64,000 nt of DNA from the NCBI GenBank assembly GCA_963785415.1, contig CAWAVB010000001.1, forward strand, positions 62,001 to 126,000. The letters are read 5' to 3'. Shown in pieces: positions 16,988 to 25,000 of this stretch. Source of the stretch: Bog-793 sp963785415. Lineage in GTDB: Bacteria; Actinomycetota; Acidimicrobiia; Acidimicrobiales; Bog-793. How positions within the stretch are numbered: the first letter of the stretch is position 1; every line of letters starts with the position of its first letter. A program made the position numbers and the translations under genes. The notes beneath the pieces were generated by a model. That model had not been told where the DNA came from, ran no database searches, and saw only the letters and a program-made list of their open reading frames with translations.

Positions 16988-18289
16988 GTGCTCACCACGC
17001 TCGACCTGCGCGGGACGTCACCCGACGTGCCGTCCGACCTGCCACGCCCGGACCAGGCAGGTGACGAGCCCGTCGCCGGCGTGCGGGCGATCCTCGCCGA
17101 GGTCGCCGCGCGCGGCGACGAGGCATTGCGCGAGCTGACCCGCCGCTTCGACGGCGTCGAGATCGACGAGCTGCGCGTGCCCGAGTCCGAGATCCGTGCC
17201 GCCCCCGAACGGGTCGGCGCCGAGCTCGCCTCGTCGCTGCGAGCCGCGGCAGGGGCGATCGAGACCTTCCACCGGTACGGCCTCGCCGCTCCCAAGACCT
17301 TCGCGAACGACGGCGTCGAGATCAACGATCTGCAGCTCCCCGTTGACCGGGTCGGCGTCTACGCGCCCGGCGGGCGGGCGACCTACCCCTCGAGCGTGCT
17401 GATGACGGCGATCCCGGCCCGCGTCGCCGGCGTCGGAACGATCGCCTGCTGCGCGCCGCCGGGACCCGACGGCTCGGTCGCGACTTCGATTCTCGCCGCC
17501 GCGGCGATCGCCGGGGTCGACGAGGTCTACCGGGTCGGCGGGGCCCAGGCGATCGCTGCCCTCGCCTACGGGACCGAGTCGATTCGCAAGGTCGACATCG
17601 TCGTCGGGCCCGGCTCGAAATGGGTCTCGATCGCCGAGCGGGAGGTGCGCGGCACGGTCGGCGTGCCGGCGGCCTTCGCCGGCCCGTCCGAGGTCGTCGT
17701 CGTTGCCGATGGGACGGCGCCGGTCGAGTGGGCGGCGATCGACGTCATCGTCCAGGCCGAGCACGGCCCGGACGGGTTCGCCTGGCTGGTCACCTGGTCC
17801 GAGGAGGTTGCCGCCGCGGTCTCGGAGTCCGTGGCACGCCTCGTCGCGGCGTCCCCGCGGGGCGACGAGACGCGGGCGGCGCTCGAGTCTGGCGGCTACG
17901 CGGTCATCGTCGACGACCCCGAGCACGCCATGGCTGTCGTGAACGCGATCGCGCCCGAACACCTCGAGCTCATGGTCGAGGACCCCGGTCGTCTCGTCGC
18001 CCTGGTGCGCAACGCCGGGGCCGTCTTCGTCGGCCCGTACGCGCCGGCGTCGTTCGGGGACTACCTCGCCGGCCCGAGTCACGTGCTCCCGACGTTCGGC
18101 ACGGCGCGCTTCGCGTCGGTGCTCGGCGTCGAGGACTTCCTGCGACGCTCGCACGTCATCTCGTTCACCGAAGCGGCCGCGCACCGCGTCGCACCCGACG
18201 TCGCGGCGATCGCGGAAGCAGAACGGCTCCCGGCCCACGCCGAGTCGGCGCGACTACGTGCCGGCAAGCCGACCTGGAGCGCCAAGTGA
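16988..18289 (+). CDS. hisD: Histidinol dehydrogenase
   Basis: A 433-residue zinc enzyme that oxidises histidinol to histidine in two steps. Motifs in order: RFDGVEID, VGVYAPGGRATYPSSVLM, RVGGAQAIAALAYGTESI, IVGPGSKWVSIAEREV (close to the family signature), DVIVQAEHGPDG (Zn-binding Gln/His region), APEHLELM and GDYLAGPSHVLPT. The longer frame to 16958 is rejected because of the -10 box. It is the first gene of the his cluster and overlaps hisC by GTGA. Confidence 0.93.
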   Translation: MLTTLDLRGTSPDVPSDLPRPDQAGDEPVAGVRAILAEVAARGDEALRELTRRFDGVEIDELRVPESEIRAAPERVGAELASSLRAAAGAIETFHRYGLAAPKTFANDGVEINDLQLPVDRVGVYAPGGRATYPSSVLMTAIPARVAGVGTIACCAPPGPDGSVATSILAAAAIAGVDEVYRVGGAQAIAALAYGTESIRKVDIVVGPGSKWVSIAEREVRGTVGVPAAFAGPSEVVVVADGTAPVEWAAIDVIVQAEHGPDGFAWLVTWSEEVAAAVSESVARLVAASPRGDETRAALESGGYAVIVDDPEHAMAVVNAIAPEHLELMVEDPGRLVALVRNAGAVFVGPYAPASFGDYLAGPSHVLPTFGTARFASVLGVEDFLRRSHVISFTEAAAHRVAPDVAAIAEAERLPAHAESARLRAGKPTWSAK

Positions 18290-19389
18290 GCCCGGGCGGT
18301 TCCGGCAACGCGCCCCGGCCGCATCTCGAGGGAGCTCTCTGGTCCGGCTACCACTCGCCGCAGGTCGAGGTGGCGGTGCGGCTGAACACGAACGAGGCGC
18401 CGGAGCCGCCGCCGCCGGAGTTCGTCGCCGCGCTCGCCGCGGCCGTCGGGGAGGTGGCGCTCAACCGCTATCCGGACCGGCGGGCGACCCGGCTTCGGGA
18501 GGCGATCGCCGAGCTCCACGGGCTCGGTGCGGACCAGGTCTTCTGCGCCAACGGCTCGAATGAGGTCATCCAGTCGCTCCTCCTCGCTTACGGCGGGCCC
18601 GGGCGGAGCTGCGCGTTGTTCGAGCCGACCTACGCGCTGCACAGCCACATCGCGCGGCTCACCTCGACCCGGGTCGTCGAGGGCGAGCGGGGACCCGATT
18701 ACCTCATCGAACCCGCCGAGGTCGACCGGGTGCTCGCCGCCGCGGCCGCGACGGCGTCCGGCGACGGCGAGCCGGCCGTCGTCTTTTTGTGCTCCCCGAA
18801 CAACCCGACGGGGCTCGTCGAGCCGGACGAGACCGTCGAGGCGGTGCTCGCCCGCGCCCCGGGGATCGTCGTCGTCGACGAGGCGTACATCCAGTTCGCG
18901 CGCCGCTCGGCGGTCGCGCTCCTCGCCGGCCACGACAACCTCGTCGTGCTGCGGACCTACTCGAAGACCTGGGCGCTCGCCGGGCTCCGCCTCGGCTACG
19001 CGCTCGGCGCTCCCGCGATCATCGAGGCGCTGTTTTCCGCGGCGCTCCCGTACCACGTCGACGCCGTGAAGCAGGCGGCGGGGACGATCGCCCTGCAGTT
19101 CACTGCGGCGATGGACGGCCGGGTCGCGCGTCTCGTCGCCGAGAGGGCCCGTGTACTCGCCGGCCTCGCGGCGCTCGGGCTCGCCGCGACCCCGTCGGAG
19201 TCGAACTTCATCTTGTTCTCGACCGGCGACCGCGACGCCCACGAGGTCTGGGAGGGGCTCGTCGCGCGCTCGGTCCTCGTCCGCGACCTGTCGGGCTGGC
19301 CGCGGCTCGCCGGGCACCTGCGCGTGACGATCGGCACCGGCGCGGAGAACGACGCCTTCCTCGCCGCGCTCGCCGACGTGATCGGCTGA
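18286..19389 (+). CDS. hisC: Histidinol-phosphate aminotransferase
   Basis: A 367-residue class II PLP aminotransferase. Visible: RLNTNEAPEPPP, NRYPDRRATRLREAIA, FCANGSNEVIQ, LCSPNNPTGLVE, VVDEAYIQFA and the PLP lysine region RTYSKTWALAGLRLGYA. In this position it acts on imidazole-acetol phosphate; aromatic aminotransferase activity is possible in the family. Start GTG at 18286 overlaps the hisD stop. Confidence 0.92.
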   Translation: MSPGGSGNAPRPHLEGALWSGYHSPQVEVAVRLNTNEAPEPPPPEFVAALAAAVGEVALNRYPDRRATRLREAIAELHGLGADQVFCANGSNEVIQSLLLAYGGPGRSCALFEPTYALHSHIARLTSTRVVEGERGPDYLIEPAEVDRVLAAAAATASGDGEPAVVFLCSPNNPTGLVEPDETVEAVLARAPGIVVVDEAYIQFARRSAVALLAGHDNLVVLRTYSKTWALAGLRLGYALGAPAIIEALFSAALPYHVDAVKQAAGTIALQFTAAMDGRVARLVAERARVLAGLAALGLAATPSESNFILFSTGDRDAHEVWEGLVARSVLVRDLSGWPRLAGHLRVTIGTGAENDAFLAALADVIG

Positions 19390-19433
19390 GGGCCGATCCG
19401 GAGCTTCGTCCGGCGACGCGCGAGGCTGTATCG

Positions 19434-20057
19434 ATGGCGAAGAAAAGCACCGAGACGACCGGCCGGCACCGGCGCGCCGAGCGGCACCGCAAGACGAAAG
19501 AGAGCGACATCGCAGTCGAGCTCGACCTCGATGGGACGGGTCGGGTCGAGGTCGCGACGGGCCTGCCGTTCTTCGACCACATGCTCAGCCAGCTCGGCAC
19601 GCACGCCGGGTTCGACCTCCTGGTCCGGGCGACGGGCGACCTCCACGTCGACGCCCACCACACCGTCGAGGACACCGGGATCGCGCTCGGCGAGGCGCTT
19701 GCGGCGGCGTTCGGGGACAAGGCCGGCATCCGCCGGTTCGCCTCGGTCGCCGTTCCACTCGACGAGGCGCTCGTCGAGGTCGCGCTCGACGTCTCGGGCC
19801 GGGCGTACCTCGACTACCGGATCGGGTTCGCGCCGGACACCCCGGGGCTCGGCACGCCGCCATTCGACCCGCAGCTCGCCGAGGAGTTCTGGCGGGCGTT
19901 CGTCACTGCGGCGGCGCTCACGCTGCACGTCGACTCGCCCCACGGCAAGAACACGCACCATGTTCTCGAGGCTTCGTTCAAAGCCGTCGCCCGGGCGCTC
20001 CGGGACGCGAAACGCGTCGAGGGCGGTGCCGTGCCCTCGACGAAAGGGGTCCTCTAG
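19434..20057 (+). CDS. hisB: Imidazoleglycerol-phosphate dehydratase (monofunctional)
   Basis: A 207-residue dehydratase. The Mn-binding motifs FFDHM, VDAHHTVEDTGI and GKNTHHVLEASFKA are intact. It has no phosphatase domain, so histidinol-phosphatase must be encoded elsewhere. The N-terminal 25 residues are Lys/Arg/Thr-rich and slightly longer than usual. ATG at 19434, 44 nt after hisC. Confidence 0.93.
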   Translation: MAKKSTETTGRHRRAERHRKTKESDIAVELDLDGTGRVEVATGLPFFDHMLSQLGTHAGFDLLVRATGDLHVDAHHTVEDTGIALGEALAAAFGDKAGIRRFASVAVPLDEALVEVALDVSGRAYLDYRIGFAPDTPGLGTPPFDPQLAEEFWRAFVTAAALTLHVDSPHGKNTHHVLEASFKAVARALRDAKRVEGGAVPSTKGVL

Positions 20058-20060
20058 GCC

Positions 20061-20699
20061 GTGATCGCGGTGCTCGACTACGGGATCGGCAACCTGCGCT
20101 CGGCCGAGAAGGCGCTGTTGCACGTCGGCGCCGAGGCGCGACTCGTCGCGTCGCCCGCCGAGGCGGACTCGGCGGTGGGGGTCGTGCTGCCGGGTGTCGG
20201 CAACTTCGGCGCCTGCGCGACGGCGCTGCGGGCGAGCGGGCTCGACCGGGTGGTCCTCGACGCGGTCGCCGCGGGCAAACCGATGCTCGGCGTCTGCGTC
20301 GGCTTCCAACTGTTGTTCGAGGACTCCGAGGAGAGCCCGGGGGTCGCCGGGCTCGGCGTGTTCGAGGGCACGGTCACGCGTCTTGCCGGCGCGGAGAAGC
20401 TCCCCCAGATGCAGTGGAATGCGCTCGACCGGGAGCCGGGCCGCGACTCGGTCCTTCTCGCCGGGCTCGCCGAGCACCCCTGGTTCTACTTCGTCCACTC
20501 CTACGCGCCCGTACCGGGCGACGCAAGCCGCGACGCGGTGGTCGCGACCTGCGACTACGGGGGCCCGGTGGTCGCCGTCGTCGAGCGCGGGAACTGCTTC
20601 GGGTCGCAGTTCCACCCGGAGAAGTCCGGAGGTTCGGGACTCGCGGTCCTCGCCAACTTCGCGGCCCGCTGCGCAGCGCCCGGCGCCGTGCGAAGCTAG
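20061..20699 (+). CDS. hisH: Imidazole glycerol phosphate synthase, glutaminase subunit
   Basis: A 212-residue class I glutamine amidotransferase that supplies ammonia to HisF. The nucleophile lies in GVCVGFQLLFE and the catalytic His/Glu in FGSQFHPEKSG. The N-terminus IAVLDYGIGNLRS is typical. It starts with GTG 3 nt after the hisB stop. Confidence 0.93.
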   Translation: MIAVLDYGIGNLRSAEKALLHVGAEARLVASPAEADSAVGVVLPGVGNFGACATALRASGLDRVVLDAVAAGKPMLGVCVGFQLLFEDSEESPGVAGLGVFEGTVTRLAGAEKLPQMQWNALDREPGRDSVLLAGLAEHPWFYFVHSYAPVPGDASRDAVVATCDYGGPVVAVVERGNCFGSQFHPEKSGGSGLAVLANFAARCAAPGAVRS

Positions 20700-20713
20700 C
20701 CGGGGCGGTGGCG

Positions 20714-21466
20714 ATGGAGTGCATCCCGGCGGTCGACATCCGCGGCGGACAGGCCGTGCGGCTCGTGCGCGGCGAGTTCTCCCAGGAGACCGCCTACGGC
20801 GATCCCGTCGAGCGTGCGCTCGCCTACGCCCGGGGCGGCGCGACCCTCCTCCACGTCGTCGACCTCGACGCGGCGCGCACGGGCCACCCCGTCAACGGCG
20901 AGATCGTGCGCGAGATCGTCCGCCAGGTCCCGGTCCAGGTGCAGTGCGGCGGGGGAGTGCGCACGATCGAGGCCGCCGACGCGCTGTTCGGGATGGGCGT
21001 CGGGCGTGTCGTCGTCGGCACGGCGGGTCTCGAGGACCCCGAGTTCGCGCGCCGTCTCGCCAAGCGCTACCCGGACCGCGTGCTCGTCGGGCTCGACCAC
21101 CGTCGGGCGACGGTCGACGGGAGGATGATCCGCGAGCTCGCCGTGCGGGGATGGGAGGAGTCAACCGGCGTCGACCTGGCCGCGGCGCTGCGCCGGTTCG
21201 CCGAGCTGCCGATCGCCGGCGTCGTCGTCACCGACATCTCCCGCGACGGCACCTTGGAGGGGCCCGACCTCGAGGGTCTGCGGTACGTGCTCGGCGAGAC
21301 GCGGTTCCCGGTCATCGCCTCCGGCGGGGTCGGGGCCGTCGCCGACCTCGTCGCGCTGCGCGGGCTCGTGGTGCTCGACCGCCGGCTCGCCGGGGTGATC
21401 GTCGGGCGCGCCTTCGCCGCGGGCGAGCTCGACGTCGCGGAGGCCGTCGTGGCATGCGGAGCCTGA
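20714..21466 (+). CDS. hisA: ProFAR isomerase HisA (PriA function not excluded)
   Basis: A 250-residue (beta/alpha)8 barrel with PAVDIRGGQAVRL (catalytic Asp), QCGGGVRT, VVGTAG, RGWEESTGVD and VVTDISRDGTLEGPD (second catalytic Asp). Many actinobacteria have a dual HisA/TrpF enzyme, PriA; the RGW motif here occurs in both types. Since two trpF genes are also in the window, a HisA-only role is more likely. The ATG at 20714 is preferred; a GTG at 20708 is possible. It overlaps hisF by 13 nt. Confidence 0.9.
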   Translation: MECIPAVDIRGGQAVRLVRGEFSQETAYGDPVERALAYARGGATLLHVVDLDAARTGHPVNGEIVREIVRQVPVQVQCGGGVRTIEAADALFGMGVGRVVVGTAGLEDPEFARRLAKRYPDRVLVGLDHRRATVDGRMIRELAVRGWEESTGVDLAAALRRFAELPIAGVVVTDISRDGTLEGPDLEGLRYVLGETRFPVIASGGVGAVADLVALRGLVVLDRRLAGVIVGRAFAAGELDVAEAVVACGA

Positions 21467-22212
21467 GGATCATCCCCTGCCTCGACGTCGACCACGGTCG
21501 CGTCGTGAAGGGGGTGAATTTCGTCGGCCTGCGTGACGCGGGCGACCCCGTCGAGCTCGCCCGCCGATACGACGCCGAGGGTGCCGACGAGCTCATCTTC
21601 CTGGACATCACCGCCTCGTCGGACGATCGGGCGATCCTCATCGACGTCGTCCGGCGCACGGCCGACGTGGTCTTCATCCCACTCACCGTCGGCGGGGGGA
21701 TCCGCAGCCTCGACGACGCTCGCCAGATCCTGCGCGCCGGGGCGGACAAGGTCGCCGTCAACTCCGCGGCGATCGCGCGTCCCGCCCTTGTCGCCGAGAT
21801 CGCCGGGGTCTTCGGCAACCAGTGCGTCGTCGTGGCGATCGACGCCCGGCGCGCCGGCGCGGGCTACGAGATCTTCTCCCACGGCGGGCGCCGGCCCACC
21901 GGCCTCGACGCCGTCGCCTGGGCCGCCGAGGTCGAGCGTCTCGGCGCGGGCGAGATCCTGCTCACCTCCATGGACCGCGACGGGACCGAGTCCGGCTACG
22001 ACGCCGAGCTCGTCGGCCGCGTCGTGGGGGCGGTCGGCGTGCCGGTCATCGCCTCGGGCGGCGTCGGCAACCTCGGGCACCTCGTCGAGGGGGCGGGCGC
22101 CGGCGCCGACGCCGTGCTCGCCGCGTCGGTGTTCCACTACGGCGCGACGACGATCGCCGAGGCGAAGCGGTACCTCGCCGCGAACGGCGTCATCGTCCGT
22201 CCCCCCGGCTAG
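21454..22212 (+). CDS. hisF: Imidazole glycerol phosphate synthase, cyclase subunit
   Basis: A 252-residue barrel that cyclises PRFAR with ammonia from HisH. IIPCLDVDHGRVVKGVNF holds the first catalytic Asp and LTSMDRDGTESGYD the second; TVGGGIRS and VIASGGVGNL are the phosphate-binding loops. The ATG lies inside the hisA 3' end. Confidence 0.94.
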   Translation: MRSLRIIPCLDVDHGRVVKGVNFVGLRDAGDPVELARRYDAEGADELIFLDITASSDDRAILIDVVRRTADVVFIPLTVGGGIRSLDDARQILRAGADKVAVNSAAIARPALVAEIAGVFGNQCVVVAIDARRAGAGYEIFSHGGRRPTGLDAVAWAAEVERLGAGEILLTSMDRDGTESGYDAELVGRVVGAVGVPVIASGGVGNLGHLVEGAGAGADAVLAASVFHYGATTIAEAKRYLAANGVIVRPPG

Positions 22213-22239
22213 GGCGACCCGGCACCGCCGGGCGCGCAC

Positions 22240-22245
22240 TACCGT
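22240..22245 (+). promoter_or_regulatory. Candidate -10 box for the GroES-like gene (leaderless)
   Basis: TACCGT, 7 nt before the ATG at 22253, inside the 40-nt gap after hisF. It would allow the GroES-like, hisI and ygfZ genes to be transcribed independently of the his operon. Confidence 0.4.
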
Positions 22246-22252
22246 CGTGGGC

Positions 22253-22612
22253 ATGGCGGTCGCCCCATCGTCGCGGCGCGGTGACAAGACACCGGGCGCC
22301 GTGAAGCAACCGATCACGATGGTGAACGACCGCGTGCTCGTCCAGGTACCGGACCCCGAGGGCGAGCGGCGCAGTCGCGCCGGGATCTTGATCCCGGCGA
22401 CGGCGCAGATCACGAAGCGGCTCACCTGGGCCGAGGTCGCGGCGACGGGGCCGAACGTGCGCAACATCAAGGTCGGCGACAAGGTGCTGTTCAACCGGGA
22501 CGAGTGCTTCGAGGTCGACGTGCAGGGCGAGGACTACCTCATCCTGCGAGAGCGCGACGTCCAGGCGCTCGCGACCGAACGGCTCGACGGCGGGACCGGC
22601 CTGTACCTTTGA
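22253..22612 (+). CDS. GroES-like co-chaperonin domain protein
   Basis: A 119-residue protein with a GroES fold: NDRVLVQVPDPEGERRSRAGILIP (roof strand and mobile-loop position) and VGDKVLFNRDECFEVDVQGEDYLILRERDV. Compared with standard GroES (about 97 residues) it has a 20-residue N-terminal extension, a divergent segment ITKRLTWAEVAATGPNVRN, and a C-terminal tail. No groEL is adjacent. It may be a second, specialised co-chaperonin; its placement between hisF and hisI is unusual. Confidence 0.75.
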   Translation: MAVAPSSRRGDKTPGAVKQPITMVNDRVLVQVPDPEGERRSRAGILIPATAQITKRLTWAEVAATGPNVRNIKVGDKVLFNRDECFEVDVQGEDYLILRERDVQALATERLDGGTGLYL

Positions 22613-22637
22613 CCCGGATGACGAGGGGGACCACACC

Positions 22638-23000
22638 GTGACGGACGGAACCGGCGCGCCGGCGGGGATCGAGCTCGCCGACGTCGACATCGTGCGGTTC
22701 GGGCCGGGCGGGCTCGTCCCGGCGATCGTGCAGGACGCGACTTCGCACGAGGTCCTGATGGTGGCCTACATGAACGAGGAGTCGCTCCGGCGCACCCTCG
22801 AGACGAAAAGGACGTGGTTTTACTCGCGCCGCCGACGTGAGCTCTGGCCGAAGGGGGAGACCTCGGGCAACCGCCAGCGGGTGCGGGCCGTGCTCGTCGA
22901 CTGCGACGGCGACGCCCTCGTCGTCACGGTCGACCAGGAAGGCTCCGGCGCCTGCCACACCGGCGCGCGTGGCTGCTTCATGCGCCGGCTCGCCGTCTAG
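22638..23000 (+). CDS. hisI: Phosphoribosyl-AMP cyclohydrolase
   Basis: A 120-residue metal-dependent cyclohydrolase. MVAYMNEESLRRTLET, FYSRRRRELWPKGETSGN and the metal ligands in DCDGDALVV and GSGACHTGARGCF are all present. It is monofunctional (no HisE pyrophosphohydrolase domain), so hisE must lie elsewhere. The start codon is GTG. It follows the GroES-like gene by 25 nt. Confidence 0.92.
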   Translation: MTDGTGAPAGIELADVDIVRFGPGGLVPAIVQDATSHEVLMVAYMNEESLRRTLETKRTWFYSRRRRELWPKGETSGNRQRVRAVLVDCDGDALVVTVDQEGSGACHTGARGCFMRRLAV

Positions 23001-23009
23001 TCGGCCGCC

Positions 23010-23918
23010 GTGGCTGCGGGGTCCCTCGGGCTCGCCGAGACGTACGCCGCGCTCCACGACGCGGTCGTCGGGATCGAGGTCGGCATCGACGTGGTTTCGG
23101 TCTCCGGCCCGGACGCGATGAGCTACCTGCAGGGCCAGGTCTCCCAGGATCTCGGCCCCTTGGCCCCGGGCGACAGCGCCGAGACGCTCCTGCTCTCGCC
23201 CCAGGGCAAGCTCGACGGCTACGGCCGGGTCGTGCGCGTCGCCGACGCCGAGGCTTGCCTCGTCGTTGACGCCGGCCAGGGCGAGGCGGTCCTCGCGCGC
23301 CTTGCCCGCTTCAAGGTCCGCGTCCGCGCCGATCTCGGGTTGGCCCACGAGCGAGCGGTGCTTCTGCGGGGACCGGCGGCGCGACCGGCCGCGGCGTCGG
23401 CCACCGCGCCGATCGTCCTCGCCGTCGACGATCCCGGGTTCGCCGGCTGCGACCTCGTCGGCACCGTGGTGACGTGGCCGGCCGACGTGCCGGTGGGCGA
23501 CCCCGCGGCCTTCGAGGCGGCGCGTATCGAGGCGGGGCGGCCGGTGATGGGACGGGACCTATCCGAGAAGACCATCCCCCAGGAGGCCGGACTCGTCGAG
23601 CGCGCCGTCAGCCTGACGAAGGGTTGCTACACGGGCCAGGAGCTCGTCGCGCGCCTCGACGCCCGCCACAGCCGCGTCGCGCGCCGGCTCGTCGGTTTCG
23701 TCATCGCTCCCGGCGACGCCGCCGCGGGCGGCGAGGTCGTCGTCGGGGGGAGGACGGTCGGTTCCGTCACGAGCGTCGCCTACTCGCCGCGCACGGCATC
23801 ACCGGTCGCGCTCGGCTACCTCCACCGCGACGTCGTCGTCCCCACCACGGTCGAGGTCGTTAACGGGGACGCGACGTCGAGCGCCGCGGCGGCCGAGTTG
23901 CCGCTGTGGCGGGGCTGA
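23010..23918 (+). CDS. ygfZ: YgfZ/GcvT-like folate-binding protein
   Basis: A 302-residue protein with the GcvT-like fold. The family signature is KGCYTGQELVARLDA (about residues 207-221), and the N-terminal SYLQGQVSQDL matches the folate-site region. YgfZ proteins help maintain iron-sulfur enzymes. GTG at 23010 is 9 nt after hisI, suggesting co-transcription. Confidence 0.85.
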   Translation: MAAGSLGLAETYAALHDAVVGIEVGIDVVSVSGPDAMSYLQGQVSQDLGPLAPGDSAETLLLSPQGKLDGYGRVVRVADAEACLVVDAGQGEAVLARLARFKVRVRADLGLAHERAVLLRGPAARPAAASATAPIVLAVDDPGFAGCDLVGTVVTWPADVPVGDPAAFEAARIEAGRPVMGRDLSEKTIPQEAGLVERAVSLTKGCYTGQELVARLDARHSRVARRLVGFVIAPGDAAAGGEVVVGGRTVGSVTSVAYSPRTASPVALGYLHRDVVVPTTVEVVNGDATSSAAAAELPLWRG

Positions 23919-24113
23919 TCTCCCCCGCTCCCGAGTAGCTGCGCGGACCGGGTCGCAGATCGCCGAGTATTCGCGCCTTGTACGCATGGTGTCGCGCCGC
24001 AGGGACGCACGCGGATTGCCTCGCCATGGTGCGATGCACGGGTGGTCGGGTCGAGCTTTCGCGCAGGGAAGCCACGATGCGGCTTTCTGGCCCTGTTGCG
24101 CGACACTTGGTCG

Positions 24114-24710
24114 GTGAGCAAGGCCGCGACGCCGCCCGTGGCCGTCCTGGTCATGCTGGCGGCCTTGAGTTTCGTGGTGACAGCCTGCGGGGGCACCACC
24201 CCCTCGGGAGTCGCGAGCATCGGATCGACGACGACCACCCTGTCGAGCGCTTCCGCCGGCTCGAGCTCCTCGGGCCAGTCAGGACCCACGGAGGCGCAGC
24301 TGCTGAAGTACGCCGAGTGCATGCGGACACACGGCTATCCCACGATGCCGGACCCCGTCCCCGCCCAGGGGGGCGGGTACGCCTTCAAGGGGGCCGGCAC
24401 CCCGGGCGGCATCGACCTCAATTCTCCGAAGTACCAGTCCGCTGCGAAGGCCTGCCAGAAGGACGTCCCGTCCAGCCTCCAGAACGTGACACCCGCGCAG
24501 TCGGCGGCCTACGCGCTCAAGTACAGCGAGTGCATGCGCTCCCACGGTGAGCCCGGCTTCCCTGAGCCCAATGCGCAAGGACTGATCAAGATCAACCCGA
24601 CCGGGATCTTGGACCCGAATGCGCCCCAGTTCGAGAGAGCCGAGAAAGCCTGCCAGAAGCTGGACAACGGCTTGTTCAGTGAGGTGTACACTCGTAGGCT
24701 CAGCGGATGA
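24114..24710 (+). CDS. Lipoprotein with duplicated ECMRxHG motif
   Basis: A 198-residue protein with a lipoprotein signal peptide: hydrophobic residues 9-22, lipobox VTAC with the lipid-carrying Cys at 25, then a Ser/Thr/Gly-rich linker. The mature part contains a repeated unit, KYAECMRTHGYPTMPDP and KYSECMRSHGEPGFPEP, each followed by a Pro/Gly-rich loop and an AxKACQK helix, about 75 residues apart. Such Cys-Met-His repeats are seen in actinobacterial surface lipoproteins of unknown role; metal binding is conceivable but unproven. The start is the GTG at 24114. Confidence 0.75.
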   Translation: MSKAATPPVAVLVMLAALSFVVTACGGTTPSGVASIGSTTTTLSSASAGSSSSGQSGPTEAQLLKYAECMRTHGYPTMPDPVPAQGGGYAFKGAGTPGGIDLNSPKYQSAAKACQKDVPSSLQNVTPAQSAAYALKYSECMRSHGEPGFPEPNAQGLIKINPTGILDPNAPQFERAEKACQKLDNGLFSEVYTRRLSG

Positions 24711-25000
24711 CCACCGACTCCGGTGGGCCGGGTGGACCGAGTTCCGCCGGCCGACCGGCTGTCACACGGGGGTGTGTGAAGGCCGCCACTTAGGATGTGC
24801 CCGCCCCAGACGGGATCTGCGAGTTCGTCATCTGCAGCACGGGCTTGTCGCGGTGCGCCGGCTGGCGGCGGGTGGCCGAGCAAGATCCGTCGCCCTCGGC
24901 GGCTTTCGCAGCGTTCAGGCGAGCCGTGGGTGACCAACGACGGTCCTCGTGTAGCCGACGGTCAGTTGCCGGCGGCGCGGGACGGCTATCCGGGCATCGC
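24711..25000. other. Intergenic region between convergent genes, no gene seen
   Basis: About 290 nt between the lipoprotein gene and the histidine kinase gene. It contains short GC-rich inverted repeats but no T-tract terminator, no tRNA and no reading frame that looks coding. Confidence 0.4.

Noticed and set aside
20714..21466. Calling hisA the dual-function priA
   Set aside because: The RGW motif fits both, and two trpF genes are present, so a dual role is not needed. It is recorded as possible only.
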